Source of the DNA: Rhodospirillaceae bacterium
GTDB lineage: Bacteria > Pseudomonadota > Alphaproteobacteria > Reyranellales > Reyranellaceae
Length of the DNA stretch: 64,000 bases
Assembly: GCA_009772935.1 (NCBI GenBank)
Contig: WOUR01000009.1
Span: 52,603 to 116,602 of the forward strand
Direction of reading: 5' to 3'
In this document: one piece after another, positions 1 to 8,583 of the stretch
Layout of the letters: the number at the start of each line of letters is the position of its first letter
Numbering within the stretch: position 1 is the stretch's first letter
Program-made: the position numbers and the translations under genes
The notes under the pieces: generated by a model
Told to the model about the DNA's origin: nothing
The model's database searches: none
Seen by the model: only the letters and a program-made list of their open reading frames with translations

Positions 1-378
1 GAGGTTGCGGAAATCGATACCGAAGGCCACCGTGGCGAAGCTCTGCAGAACGAAGAGGACGCCGCCGGTCGCAAGAAGCTGGTTGATGGGCGCCGCACCC
101 AGCAGCGGCGCGATCACCAGCCAGTGCAGCAACGCGCCCATCGCAGCGACCAGCAGGATCGTGAGCGGGGCGGCCAGATAGTAGGACAGGCCGTAGTACT
201 GCACGAGGTAGTACATGCCGTACATGCCGATCATCACCAGCTCGGCATAACAGATCCACGTCACGTCGATGACGCCGAAGATCAGGTTGAGGCCGAGCGC
301 CAGCAGCGCCAGGACTCCCCCAAGCAGGACGCCGTTGATCACGGCCTCCAGCAGGTAGATGTCGAAAATTTCCATCAT
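1..378 (-). CDS. livH: Branched-chain amino acid-type ABC permease LivH (3' end cut by window)
   Basis: Inner-membrane permease of a LivHMGF-type (HAAT family) importer. Only the first 126 codons lie in the window; the C-terminus is beyond base 1. The visible part starts MMEIFDIYLLEAVINGVLLG and carries hydrophobic segments typical of LivH, including the stretch ALLALGLNLIFGVIDV, a common LivH pattern. Start: two adjacent ATGs (378 and 375) preceded by AGGTGA. It follows livF on the same strand with a gap of 38 bases, in the order binding protein, livG, livF, livH; livM is probably just outside the window. The substrate may be a branched-chain amino acid but many Liv systems carry other amides or aromatic acids. 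Confidence 0.85.
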   Translation of the reverse strand, partial: MMEIFDIYLLEAVINGVLLGGVLALLALGLNLIFGVIDVTWICYAELVMIGMYGMYYLVQYYGLSYYLAAPLTILLVAAMGALLHWLVIAPLLGAAPINQLLATGGVLFVLQSFATVAFGIDFRNL

Positions 379-390
379 CGCTTCACCTGG

Positions 391-407
391 CTGGAGTGGC
401 GCGCTCC
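391..407. repeat. 17-bp intergenic repeat, copy 1
   Basis: On the minus strand these 17 bases read GGAGCGCGCCACTCCAG. The identical 17-mer forms the left part of the hairpin at 13293-13320. Both copies lie between genes (here between livF and livH). This copy lacks the second half of the palindrome; only a short GGAG/CTCC stem is left. It may be a remnant of a small dispersed palindromic element; two copies are too few to be sure. Confidence 0.35.
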
Positions 408-416
408 CTCGAGCTC

Positions 417-1139
417 CTAAACACCGAGGTAGGCCTGTTTGATCGTGTCGTTCGAGAGCATCTCGACCGAGGTGCCCGACGCGCGGATGCTGCCGGCCTC
501 GAGCAGGTAGGCGCGATCGACGACGCGCAGCACCTGCTGGACATTCTGCTCGACGATCAAGACGGTGAGGCCGCCGGCGCGAATGCGCTTGACCAGTTCG
601 AAGACCTGCTGGACCACGACTGGCGCCAGGCCGGCCGACGGTTCGTCGAGCAGCAGCAGCTTCGGATCGGACATCAGGGCGCGTCCGATGGCGCACATCT
701 GCTGCTCGCCGCCCGACATCGTACCGGCGAGCTGGGCGCGACGCTCCTTCATGCGCGGGAACAGGTCGAAGACGAACTCCAGCCTCTCGGCGTACCTGGC
801 CCGCGCCTCGGGCATGAAGGCGCCCATCTTGAGGTTGTCCTCGACAGTGAGCCGCGGGAAGAGCCGGCGGTTCTCCGGCACATGGGCGATGCCGAGGCTG
901 ACGATCCGGTGGGGCGGCGTGGTGAGCACGTCGATGCCTTCCATCGCGATCGCCCCCCGCGTGGGACGGATCAGCCCGGAGATCACGCGCATGAGCGTCG
1001 TCTTGCCGGCGCCATTGGGGCCGATCACGCCCACCGCCTCGCCGGCGCGGACGTCGAGGCTGACCCCGAACAACGCCTGGAAGCTGCCGTAGCCGGCATC
1101 GACCGCCTCGAGTTCGAGCATTTTTTCGTTCTCGCTCAT
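417..1139 (-). CDS. livF: Branched-chain amino acid-type ABC ATPase LivF
   Basis: Cytoplasmic ATP-hydrolysing subunit of the Liv-type importer, 240 aa, the normal LivF length. Walker A GPNGAGKT at residues 40-47, signature MSGGE at 141-145, Walker B LLLLDEP around 161-167. The C-terminus IKQAYLGV is the typical LivF ending. Start is ATG 1139 with GAGGTG just upstream; an internal ATG (residue 7) is possible but less likely. It follows livG after 6 bases, so the two are translationally close and surely one operon. Confidence 0.93.
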   Translation of the reverse strand: MSENEKMLELEAVDAGYGSFQALFGVSLDVRAGEAVGVIGPNGAGKTTLMRVISGLIRPTRGAIAMEGIDVLTTPPHRIVSLGIAHVPENRRLFPRLTVEDNLKMGAFMPEARARYAERLEFVFDLFPRMKERRAQLAGTMSGGEQQMCAIGRALMSDPKLLLLDEPSAGLAPVVVQQVFELVKRIRAGGLTVLIVEQNVQQVLRVVDRAYLLEAGSIRASGTSVEMLSNDTIKQAYLGV

Positions 1140-1145
1140 GGCACC

Positions 1146-1913
1146 TCAGCGACGCGCTTCGGCCGCGGCGGCCTGGGTCATGTCGGCATCGGTACCGAGA
1201 TAGACCTCGACCACCCGCGGATCTCCCGACACCACACTCGGCAAGCCTTCGGAAATCTTCTCGCCGTGGTCCAGCACCATGACCCGGTCGACCACCCGCA
1301 TCAGCACGCCCATGATGTGCTCGACCCAGATGATGGTGATGCCGAGTTCGTCGCGGATCTTGCGCAGCATGTCGGCGGCCTGGTCCATTTCGGCTTCGTC
1401 GAGACCGCCCAGACTCTCGTCGGCCAGCAACAGCTTCGGCCCTGTCGCGATCGCCTTGGCGAGCTCCAGCTTCTTCAGCCCGGCGGCGCCCAGGCCATCG
1501 ACGCTGGCGTCCCGGTCGGTCGGCAGGCCGACCATGGCGAGCGCCTTCTCGGCAGACTCGTTGGCCTTGGCGAGACTGTGCCCGCCACTGCCCCCGCCCT
1601 GGCCGTAGTAGCCGGCCAGGGCCACGTTCTCGAAGATCGAAAGCCTGCGGAACGGGCGCGGGATCTGGAAGGTCCGGCCAACGCCGCGATTGATGATGCG
1701 GTGCGGCGGCAGGCCCGCGATCTCACTCCCGTCGAACTGGATCGAGCCCGAGGTCGGCGGGAACGTGCCCGACAGCATGTTGAAGATAGTGCTCTTGCCC
1801 GAGCCGTTCGGGCCAATCAGGCCGAGAATCTCGCCCTTCTCGACCTTGAACGACACGTTGTTCACTGCGGTGAAGCCACCGAATCGCTTCACCAGCCCGT
1901 TTACCACCAGCAC
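1146..1913 (-). CDS. livG: Branched-chain amino acid-type ABC ATPase LivG
   Basis: Second ATPase of the importer, 255 aa from the chosen GTG start (1913), which has GGAG eight bases upstream; no ATG is available near the N-terminus MLVVNGLVKRFGG. Walker A GPNGSGKS at 34-41. Oddities: the usual LSGGQ-type signature is replaced by LGAAGLKKLE (141-150), and Walker B reads LLLADES instead of LLLLDEP. I believe a subset of LivG-like proteins share this, so it is probably a subfamily trait and not decay. Gap to the upstream binding-protein gene is 31 bases. Confidence 0.9.
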   Translation of the reverse strand: MLVVNGLVKRFGGFTAVNNVSFKVEKGEILGLIGPNGSGKSTIFNMLSGTFPPTSGSIQFDGSEIAGLPPHRIINRGVGRTFQIPRPFRRLSIFENVALAGYYGQGGGSGGHSLAKANESAEKALAMVGLPTDRDASVDGLGAAGLKKLELAKAIATGPKLLLADESLGGLDEAEMDQAADMLRKIRDELGITIIWVEHIMGVLMRVVDRVMVLDHGEKISEGLPSVVSGDPRVVEVYLGTDADMTQAAAAEARR

Positions 1914-1944
1914 TGCCGCTACTCCGCTCGCCCCGATGCTCGAC

Positions 1945-3255
1945 CTATTGGTTGCTGTAGGTAGTGCCCTTGGGCAGCGGCAGCACGGCTTCGCGCATCG
2001 CCTGGCTCTTGGGCCAAACCACGTACGACTTGTCGTCGATGTACTGGATGACGACCGGGAACGAGCGCTCGTTCTGTCCCGCCATCTGGGCGCCTTCGGC
2101 GGGGAACTTGACGCCGAAGCCCAGCATCGTGCCGCCTTCCTTGATGTCCAGATCGAGCGCGGCCTTGCGCAGCGCGTCGGGATTGACGCCACCGTACTTC
2201 TTGATGGCAACCGGCAACACCTCGGTGAAGAACAAATAGGTGTTCGAGGCGGCCATGCCGACATGCGCCGAACGGATGGCAACACCGGGCTTGGCCTTGT
2301 CGAACTCCTCGCCGACCATCTTGATCACCGGCGGCAGCTTCTGGTCGAGCGTCTTGGCGTTGGTCAGCCAGATCGAGATCGGGTCGGTATTGAAGAAGTA
2401 GTTTACGTCGGCACCGAGGCCTTCCTTCAACTTCTCATAGACGCCATAGCCGGCGCCATGCCCTACCAAGGCGCCGAACTTGAGCCCCTGCTCGCGCGCC
2501 TGGCGCAGCAGAAGCGTGATGTCGGGATTGTAGCCGGTATGGAAGATCACGTCCGGCCGCGCCCGCTTCAGCTTGGTCACCAGCGCCGAGAGGTCGGGAG
2601 CGGTGGCCGCATAGCCTTCCTTCAGCACGACATTGAAGCCCGCCTTCTTGGCGCCGGCGTCATTGCCCTTGGCGACGTCGACGCCATAGGCGCCGTCTTC
2701 GTGGATGATGGCGACGCGCAGATCCTTGGCGGTCTTGCCGAATTTGGCCACGTTCTGGCTGATGAAGTCCATCGTCATCAGGCCGAACTGATCGCCGCTC
2801 GCCTGCGGACGGAAGACGTACTTGTAGTTCTTGCCATCCAGCACCGCCGAGGAGATGCAGGTCGTGATCCACATGAACTTCTTGAGCTGCTCGACCCGGC
2901 CAGCCACCGGCACGCACTGTGCCGAGGAGTAGAAGCCGAGCAACATGTCGACCTTTTCCTGCTCGATCAGGCGCACGGCCTCGTTGATCGCGACGTCGGG
3001 CTTGCTCTGGGCGTCGGCGTAAACGGCCTCGATCTTGTAGCCCTCGACGCCACCCGCCTTGATGAAGCTGTCGATCATGATCTTGGCGCCGATGTACTGC
3101 AGCTCCGAGCCGCCACCGGCCAGCGGACCCGTCAGGTCGTAAATCACGCCGATCTTGATCTTCTTCTCCTGGGCGGCAGCGCTGCCCACGACGCCGAAAA
3201 CAGCCGCCGCAGCGACTACGCCCGCCAACAGGCGGCGCCCCATACCCATGGTCAT
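1945..3255 (-). CDS. Periplasmic binding protein of Liv-type ABC importer
   Basis: Type I periplasmic binding protein (Peripla_BP_6/LivK-like), 436 aa. N-terminal signal peptide about residues 1-28 (MTMGMGRRLLAGVV ... AAAQ), then the fold start KIKIGVIYDLTGPLAGGG. Start chosen at ATG 3255 because GGGAGGAG sits at ideal spacing; a longer frame upstream is not needed. It is the first gene of the binding protein-livG-livF-livH operon. The pattern GVIYDLTGPL and the WITTCISSAVL region are like ABC binding proteins annotated for branched-chain amino acids or urea/amides; the ligand cannot be read from sequence. Confidence 0.9.
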   Translation of the reverse strand: MTMGMGRRLLAGVVAAAAVFGVVGSAAAQEKKIKIGVIYDLTGPLAGGGSELQYIGAKIMIDSFIKAGGVEGYKIEAVYADAQSKPDVAINEAVRLIEQEKVDMLLGFYSSAQCVPVAGRVEQLKKFMWITTCISSAVLDGKNYKYVFRPQASGDQFGLMTMDFISQNVAKFGKTAKDLRVAIIHEDGAYGVDVAKGNDAGAKKAGFNVVLKEGYAATAPDLSALVTKLKRARPDVIFHTGYNPDITLLLRQAREQGLKFGALVGHGAGYGVYEKLKEGLGADVNYFFNTDPISIWLTNAKTLDQKLPPVIKMVGEEFDKAKPGVAIRSAHVGMAASNTYLFFTEVLPVAIKKYGGVNPDALRKAALDLDIKEGGTMLGFGVKFPAEGAQMAGQNERSFPVVIQYIDDKSYVVWPKSQAMREAVLPLPKGTTYSNQ

Positions 3256-3341
3256 GATCTCTCCTCCCGGTGGCTGCACGCTGTACGCGTTTTCTTGTCC
3301 GCATCACAGGGGCCGCGGGAGGTTCTGTCAAGCGTTTCGCG

Positions 3342-5294
3342 CTAGCGCCCCTCGCCGGGCGTGAGAATCTCGAACATCATTCCCGCCGGCGGGTCCATCA
3401 TCGCGAACAGCGCACCGAGCTTCGGGATCTCGCCCTCGAGCTTCAACGCACCGCTCGCCAGAGCGTCGGGAATGGTGAGCTTGCGCATGACGATCTGGTC
3501 CATCGTGGCGCGCGTCGTCGTCACGGAGACGTCGGCGTTCGCCGCCGTCTCGCCCATGCGATGCGTGAGCGTGCTGTGCTTCAGCGTCAGCACCAGCGTC
3601 TCGTTGCGATCGGTGAAGCGCCAGTTGACGACCAGCGACTGCCCTGCCGCTTTCGCCGCATCGAGGCGGATCGCCATGAGGTCGAAGAACACGTCGCTGG
3701 TGAGGCCGGCCAGCGTGTCGGCGCCCATGCCGGGCCGCACCGGCATCTGGAAGACGCCATGGCGCAGTTCCTGCGCGCCATAGAGGAAGGCATTGCGCCA
3801 CGTGGCCGACTCCGCCTGGTAGCCCATCTGCTCCAGTGCATCGGCACAGAGCGCGCGGGCCTCCCGGTTGTCCGGCTCGGCGTAGACGACCTCCTTCATG
3901 ACCTGCGCCACCCACCGGAACTCGCCCCTGGCGAAGTCGGCGCGCGCGCGCTCGATCACCGCGGCGGCACCGCCCATGTACTCGACGAACTTCCGGGCCG
4001 CCGGCGCCGGCGGCAGCGGGTGCAGGTTGCAGGGATTGGCGTCGTACCACGACAGATAGCGTTGATAGACGGCCTTCACGTTGTGGCTGACCGAGCCGTA
4101 GTAGCCGCGCACGGCCCAGCGTTCGGCGAGGCCCGGCGGCAGGTCGATCGCCTCGGCGATCTCGGCCGGCCGCCAGCCGCGGTTCATGTAGCGCAGCGTC
4201 TGGTCGTGGATGTGCTTGTAGAGGTCGCGCTGCGCCTCGAGATAGTCGATGATCTTCGCGTTGTCCCAGGTGGGCCAGTGATGCTGGCCGATCAACACCT
4301 TCGTCTTCGACCCGTACATCGCGATGGCATCGCCAATATACTTTGCCCAGATACGCGGATCGCGCGCCACGGCACCACGCAGGGGAATGAAGTTGTGCAG
4401 CAGCGGACAGGCGTTCTCCGCCATGTTGAGCACGCCGAGCTGCGGATAGAACATGTGCATCTCGGCCGGCGCCTCGGTCTCCGGCGCCAGCTGGAAGACG
4501 ATCTCGACGCCGTCGATCACATGCGCTTCGACCGGCTTCACGATCGATTGTGTCGGCGCAATCAGGCCCGGCGTGCCGCGCGCGACGCTCTTGCCGAGGC
4601 CGGCATCGACCTGGCCACGCGGCCCGCGCGGCAGCATCGTGCCGAACTGGAACTGCGCGCGACGGGCCATCGGCGGCCCCGCCAGCACGTTCTCGCCCGA
4701 CACCGCCTCCATGAAGCCGGCCGGCGCGATCACCCGCACCTTCCCCGCCTTGACGCCGGGTTCGTCGATCACGCCGCGGACACCGCCAAAGTGGTCGACA
4801 TGGCTGTGGGTATAGATCACCGCGACCACGGGCTTGCGGGGCCGGTGTGCGTAGTAGAGGTCGAGCGCGGCGCGCGAGACCTCGGCGGTGGTCAGCGGAT
4901 CGATCAGGATCAGCCCGCTGTCGCCCTCGATCACCGTCATGTTGGCGATGTCGAAGCCTCGGAGCTGGTAGAGCCGGTCCGTGACCATGAACAGACCGTT
5001 GGCGAGGTTGAGGCGCGCCATGCGCCACAGGCTGGGATTGACCGTATCGGGCGCCAGCTCGCCGTCGATGAAGGCGTATTCGCCCAGGTTCCAGAGGACG
5101 GTGCCGCCACCGGTGCGCACGATCCCCTCGGGCACGGTCGCTATCAGACCGCGCTTGGCGGCCTCGAAGTCGGCCGTGTCGGCGAACGGCAGCTTCGCCG
5201 CCATCGCCGCATTGGCGGCCCTGGTTGCAGGTTCGGCGTCGCGCGCGGCGTCGAGATGCGAGGAAGGAACGGGAACGGCCGACGCGGACGCCAT
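3342..5294 (-). CDS. Alkyl/aryl-sulfatase, metallo-beta-lactamase fold (SdsA1/BDS1 type)
   Basis: 650-aa enzyme expected to hydrolyse linear primary alkyl sulfates (SDS-like surfactants) to alcohol and sulfate with a binuclear zinc site. The metal motif THSHVDH is at 162-168. Further family blocks are the ENACPLLHNFIPLRGA region and the GQHHWPTWDN motif, followed by a dimerisation domain and a C-terminal SCP2-like domain of about 120 residues that in SdsA1 gathers the aliphatic substrate. Unlike secreted SdsA1, no signal peptide is visible (N-terminus MASASAVPVPSSHLDAARDA), so a cytoplasmic location is inferred. Five bases separate it from the upstream Bug gene, so the two are cotranscribed. 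Start ATG 5294; an open frame continues upstream but overlaps the Bug gene. Confidence 0.88.
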   Translation of the reverse strand: MASASAVPVPSSHLDAARDAEPATRAANAAMAAKLPFADTADFEAAKRGLIATVPEGIVRTGGGTVLWNLGEYAFIDGELAPDTVNPSLWRMARLNLANGLFMVTDRLYQLRGFDIANMTVIEGDSGLILIDPLTTAEVSRAALDLYYAHRPRKPVVAVIYTHSHVDHFGGVRGVIDEPGVKAGKVRVIAPAGFMEAVSGENVLAGPPMARRAQFQFGTMLPRGPRGQVDAGLGKSVARGTPGLIAPTQSIVKPVEAHVIDGVEIVFQLAPETEAPAEMHMFYPQLGVLNMAENACPLLHNFIPLRGAVARDPRIWAKYIGDAIAMYGSKTKVLIGQHHWPTWDNAKIIDYLEAQRDLYKHIHDQTLRYMNRGWRPAEIAEAIDLPPGLAERWAVRGYYGSVSHNVKAVYQRYLSWYDANPCNLHPLPPAPAARKFVEYMGGAAAVIERARADFARGEFRWVAQVMKEVVYAEPDNREARALCADALEQMGYQAESATWRNAFLYGAQELRHGVFQMPVRPGMGADTLAGLTSDVFFDLMAIRLDAAKAAGQSLVVNWRFTDRNETLVLTLKHSTLTHRMGETAANADVSVTTTRATMDQIVMRKLTIPDALASGALKLEGEIPKLGALFAMMDPPAGMMFEILTPGEGR

Positions 5295-5299
5295 GATTG

Positions 5300-6277
5300 C
5301 TAGCCTCCAACCTTGATGTTGTTTTCCTTGACGACCCTGGTCCAACGTTCGGTCTCGAACTTGACCCGATCGAGATAGGCCTGCGGCGTGCTGCCCGTCG
5401 TGAAGAAGCCGAGCTCGGCAAACCGCTTCTTGACCGCCGGGTCCTTCAGCGTCTCGAGGCAGAGCGCGTTCAGCCTCTCGACGATCGGCGCCGGCAGGCC
5501 GGCCGGTCCCACGAGGCCGAAGAAGGCCGCGCTCTCCAGATCCTTCATGCCCAGTTCGGCCACCGTCGGAACGTCCGGGCAGACGGTCGAGCGTTCGGGC
5601 GACGCAACGGCGATGCCGGTCAGGCGGCCCGCCGCCACGTGGGTGCCGGTCGGCAGCACCACGTCGATCATGATCGGCACGTGGCCGCCCATGACGTCGC
5701 GCAACGCATCGGCTGCGCCCTTGTAGCTGACGCTCTCGAGATTGAGCTTGTTGCGGGTGCGGAACAGCTCTCCCCAGAGGTGAGGCTGGTTGCCCATGCC
5801 CGACGTGGCGTAGCGCACCCGCTGCGGCTGCTTGTTCACCCATTCGGCGAATTCGGCGTAGTTCTTCGCCGGCAACGCCTTGCCGTCGATCGCCAGAAGA
5901 TCGGGGATATCGACCAGTGTCGAGATCATCTGGAAATCCTTGAGCGGTTCGAACGGCTGCTTCATGCCGAGGGCGACGTTTGTCGCCATGGTCGCGGCGC
6001 CCAGCAGCAGCGTGTTGCCGTCGGGCTTGGCCTTGGCCACTGCTTCCATGCCGATGATCGTGTTGCCGCCGCCCTTGTTCTCGACGATCACCTGCTGGCC
6101 GAGCATGCCCGTCAGCTTTTCGGCGACGATGCGCGCCGCCGTGTCGGTCGAACCGCCGGCAACATAAGGCACCACCAGCCGGATCGGCTGGCTGGGCCAG
6201 GTCTGCGCGCGTACCGCAGAGGCTCCGACGATCGTCCAGCCGGCGGCACCCGCCAGCACGCCACGTCTCTTGATCAT
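5300..6277 (-). CDS. Tripartite tricarboxylate transporter (Bug) family binding protein
   Basis: 325-aa periplasmic receptor of the Bug/TctC family. Signal peptide about 1-24 (MIKRRGVLAGAAGWTIVG ... VRAQ), then the family opening WPSQPIRLVVPYVAGGSTD, and the internal NKGGGNTIIGMEAVAKAKPDG block. Start ATG 6277 with GAGGGCAGGA upstream. No tctA or tctB membrane genes are in the window, so it is an orphan receptor, which is common for this family. Cotranscription with the alkylsulfatase suggests a ligand related to alkyl sulfates or their carboxylic products; this is inference only. Confidence 0.9.
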   Translation of the reverse strand: MIKRRGVLAGAAGWTIVGASAVRAQTWPSQPIRLVVPYVAGGSTDTAARIVAEKLTGMLGQQVIVENKGGGNTIIGMEAVAKAKPDGNTLLLGAATMATNVALGMKQPFEPLKDFQMISTLVDIPDLLAIDGKALPAKNYAEFAEWVNKQPQRVRYATSGMGNQPHLWGELFRTRNKLNLESVSYKGAADALRDVMGGHVPIMIDVVLPTGTHVAAGRLTGIAVASPERSTVCPDVPTVAELGMKDLESAAFFGLVGPAGLPAPIVERLNALCLETLKDPAVKKRFAELGFFTTGSTPQAYLDRVKFETERWTRVVKENNIKVGG

Positions 6278-6368
6278 GGTCCTGCCCTCATTGTTTCCTT
6301 GAAGGCAGGATCGCAAACGCGTGACGGCGGCGCAATGCGGGCGCGGCCGTCGTTTTGCGGGAAGAGTT

Positions 6369-7562
6369 CTATTCGGCCGGCTTTGGCGCCGCCGAAGCGC
6401 CATGCACGTCGCGTTCGCTGGGCAGCATCGACAGCGCGAGGAACGAACAGAAGGCCACGCCCGCCAGCACCGACAGCAGCACGGGGAAGCCGGCATCCTT
6501 CACTGCCGGGCCGATCAGCGCGACCACGAAGGAACTCACGCCGAAGCCGATCGCCAGGCGGACTCCGGTGACCCGGCTGCGCATGCGGTCGTCGATGTAG
6601 CGCACGATCATCGCATCGGTGAATGGGATGGCGCCGAACACCAGCAGCATGAAGGCGATCGCAGTGAAGAACAGCGCCCAGCCCTCGACCTGCGAGGCGA
6701 TCAGGAACAGCGGCACCTGCAGCAGCACGATCGGCAGGTAGATATTCTTGAGCGGATAGCGGTCGATCAGCTTACCGACCACGAGCTGGGCCAGCGAGGC
6801 CAGCGAGAAGATGACGAACAGCATCGTGGCCAGCATGGCCGGATCTTGCGCGATGCTCTTCGCGCGGTTGGCCAGCAGCTCGCCGTTTCCGTTGGTCGTG
6901 AAGTTGAAGATGATGCTGCCGGTCACCGCCGTGAAGGTCATGATGGCGAAGACGCGCGCCATGACGGACGGCGGCAGGTCGAGCATCTTGGCCTTGCGCT
7001 TGGCCGGCGCTTCCTCCTCGCGCGGCACCAGGACCACGAAGGCGATGGCGCAAACCAGGCAGATGACTCCGGGAATGATGAACGCGGCCTGCCAGCCGAA
7101 GCGCTGGGCGATATAGACCGAGAGTCCGGCGGCGATGGCGATGCCCATGTTGCCGGCCAGGCCGTTCACGCCGATCGTGAAGCCGGGATTCCTGGCCTTC
7201 TGGACCAGCATCGGGATGCCGACCGGGTGATAGATCGAGGCGAAGGCGCCCATCAGGGTCAGTGCCGCGCCGATCTGCCACTTGTTGCTGCACAACGCGA
7301 TGATCAGGGCCGAGACGCCCATGCCGACGAAGAAGATGACCATCATGATCCAGCGCCCCCAATGGTCGCCGAGGCGGCCACTGACGATCGAGCCGGCGCC
7401 GAACATGAAGAGCGCGCCATAGTTGAACGGCGTGAGCTCGGTCCACTCGACACCCCAGACGCCGGCGATCACGCCCCAGGAATAGGCGAAGACCACGAGG
7501 ATCCAGTGGTCCATGGCATGGCCGATGTTGAGCAGGATCGAGGTGGGACTGCCGTGGCTCAT
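6369..7562 (-). CDS. MFS transporter
   Basis: 397-aa major facilitator superfamily permease with about 12 hydrophobic segments. The loop GRLGDHWGRW (segment 2-3 loop, GxxxDxxGRR-like) is the family signature. Start ATG 7562 with GGAGGAACG upstream. It is divergently transcribed from an AraC regulator 70 bases away, an arrangement seen with regulator-controlled efflux or uptake genes. Substrate unknown. It ends 91 bases before the Bug gene on the same strand and could be cotranscribed with it. Confidence 0.87.
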   Translation of the reverse strand: MSHGSPTSILLNIGHAMDHWILVVFAYSWGVIAGVWGVEWTELTPFNYGALFMFGAGSIVSGRLGDHWGRWIMMVIFFVGMGVSALIIALCSNKWQIGAALTLMGAFASIYHPVGIPMLVQKARNPGFTIGVNGLAGNMGIAIAAGLSVYIAQRFGWQAAFIIPGVICLVCAIAFVVLVPREEEAPAKRKAKMLDLPPSVMARVFAIMTFTAVTGSIIFNFTTNGNGELLANRAKSIAQDPAMLATMLFVIFSLASLAQLVVGKLIDRYPLKNIYLPIVLLQVPLFLIASQVEGWALFFTAIAFMLLVFGAIPFTDAMIVRYIDDRMRSRVTGVRLAIGFGVSSFVVALIGPAVKDAGFPVLLSVLAGVAFCSFLALSMLPSERDVHGASAAPKPAE

Positions 7563-7594
7563 CTTGTCGTTCCTCCAGGCCGTCGAGACTAGGC

Positions 7595-7624
7595 TTGGCC
7601 GGCCTGTCTGGCTTGCGCTATATT
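7595..7624 (+). promoter_or_regulatory. Candidate sigma70-type promoter for the AraC gene
   Basis: TTGGCC (7595-7600) and TATATT (7619-7624) with 18-base spacing. The predicted transcription start is about 7631, two bases before the first ATG of the regulator, so that ATG would be read leaderless, or the second ATG at 7657 with AAAAGG upstream is the true start. Confidence 0.35.
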
Positions 7625-7632
7625 GCCAATAA

Positions 7633-8427
7633 ATGTCGCGAAAAGGCCAGGCGCCGATGCGGTCGACCGACCCTGAGGACTACCAGCAAGTCCCGCGGGC
7701 GGTCGCGGCCATGCCCAAGGACTTCCCCGACAGCTTCGAGATTGCGCCGCACCGTCATCGCCGCGCCCAGCTCATCTACGCGACCGCGGGCACGATGCGC
7801 ATTTCCACGGACCAGGCCGTCTGGGTGGTGCCGCCCCAGCGCGCCCTGTGGATGCCACCCGGTGTCCGCCATTCGATCGTGATGTCCGGCGACGTGACCA
7901 TGCGCACGCTCTACCTGCGCCAGGACGCAGCCGCCGGCATGCCGGACCTGTGCCGCGTCCTGCACATCTCCCCCCTCTTGCGCGAGCTGATCGTGCGCGC
8001 GACCGAACTTCCGATTCACTATGACGAGCGTGGCGCGGCCGGCCATGTCGTGGCGCTTATCCTCGACGAATTGCACCGCGAACCGTCCCTGCCCCTGCAC
8101 CTGCCGATGCCGCGCGACAAACGCCTGCATCGTCTCTGTTCGGCCCTGCTTACCCATCCGGGCGATCAGCGCACCCTGGAAGAATGGGCCGGTTGGGCGA
8201 ATGCGAGCGCCCGGACGCTGGCGCGCCTGTTCGTGACGGAGACCGGTTTCACCTTCGGCGCCTGGCGCCAGCAGGCCCGCGTACTCGAAGCCATGGGCCG
8301 GTTGGGAGGCGGCCAGGCCGTGACCGAGGTCGCCCTCGAACTCGGCTACGACAGCGTGAGCGCCTTCAGCGCCATGTTCCGGCGCGCCTCGGGTGCCTCA
8401 CCCAGCGCCTACCGCCCGCCGCGCTAA
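7633..8427 (+). CDS. AraC family transcriptional regulator (cupin + HTH_18)
   Basis: 264-aa regulator. N-terminal cupin sensor domain (APHRHRRAQLIYATAGTM region, then WVVPPQRALWMPPGVRHSI) and a C-terminal double helix-turn-helix of about 95 residues ending in the AraC block YDSVSAFSAMFRRASGASPS. This architecture matches AraC proteins that repress or activate an adjacent MFS gene (NimR-like), so it probably controls the divergent transporter. Start uncertain: ATG 7633 has almost no leader if the candidate promoter is right; ATG 7657 has AAAAGG upstream and gives 256 aa. Confidence 0.9.
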   Translation: MSRKGQAPMRSTDPEDYQQVPRAVAAMPKDFPDSFEIAPHRHRRAQLIYATAGTMRISTDQAVWVVPPQRALWMPPGVRHSIVMSGDVTMRTLYLRQDAAAGMPDLCRVLHISPLLRELIVRATELPIHYDERGAAGHVVALILDELHREPSLPLHLPMPRDKRLHRLCSALLTHPGDQRTLEEWAGWANASARTLARLFVTETGFTFGAWRQQARVLEAMGRLGGGQAVTEVALELGYDSVSAFSAMFRRASGASPSAYRPPR

Positions 8428-8440
8428 GCCCCTCCGCCGG

Positions 8441-8463
8441 GTGCGGGATTTACCGCACGTTTG
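8441..8463 (+). terminator. Possible weak terminator after the AraC gene
   Basis: Perfect 6-bp GC-rich stem GTGCGG (8441-8446) / CCGCAC (8453-8458) around loop GATTTA, followed by GTTTG. The T tract is short, so it is a weak intrinsic terminator at best. Confidence 0.35.
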
Positions 8464-8516
8464 CAGATGGTTAGCGCTTGACGCTGGACGGTAATAATCC
8501 CCCAATGCGCCCCCCG

Positions 8517-8532
8517 TTTAGGGTAATCTAAA
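8517..8532. promoter_or_regulatory. Inverted repeat TTTAG-N6-CTAAA upstream of the KOR operon
   Basis: A perfect 5+5 inverted repeat in an AT-rich island (8491-8545) within the 156-base gap before the oxidoreductase operon. It resembles the iron control element of alphaproteobacterial Irr (TTTAG...CTAAA) but the spacer is 6 and not 7 bases. TAATAAT at 8492-8498 and TTGACG at 8478-8483 lie nearby but are not correctly spaced as one promoter. Confidence 0.25.
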
Positions 8533-8583
8533 TTGTCGTTTACCTGAGTTGTCCGCCGCTGCTCCCGCCGCCGCCTGGAGTTT

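Noticed and set aside
3342..5843. N-terminally extended alkylsulfatase
   Set aside because: The extra part overlaps the Bug receptor gene in another frame and shows no family similarity; the ATG at 5294 fits the five-base intergenic gap.
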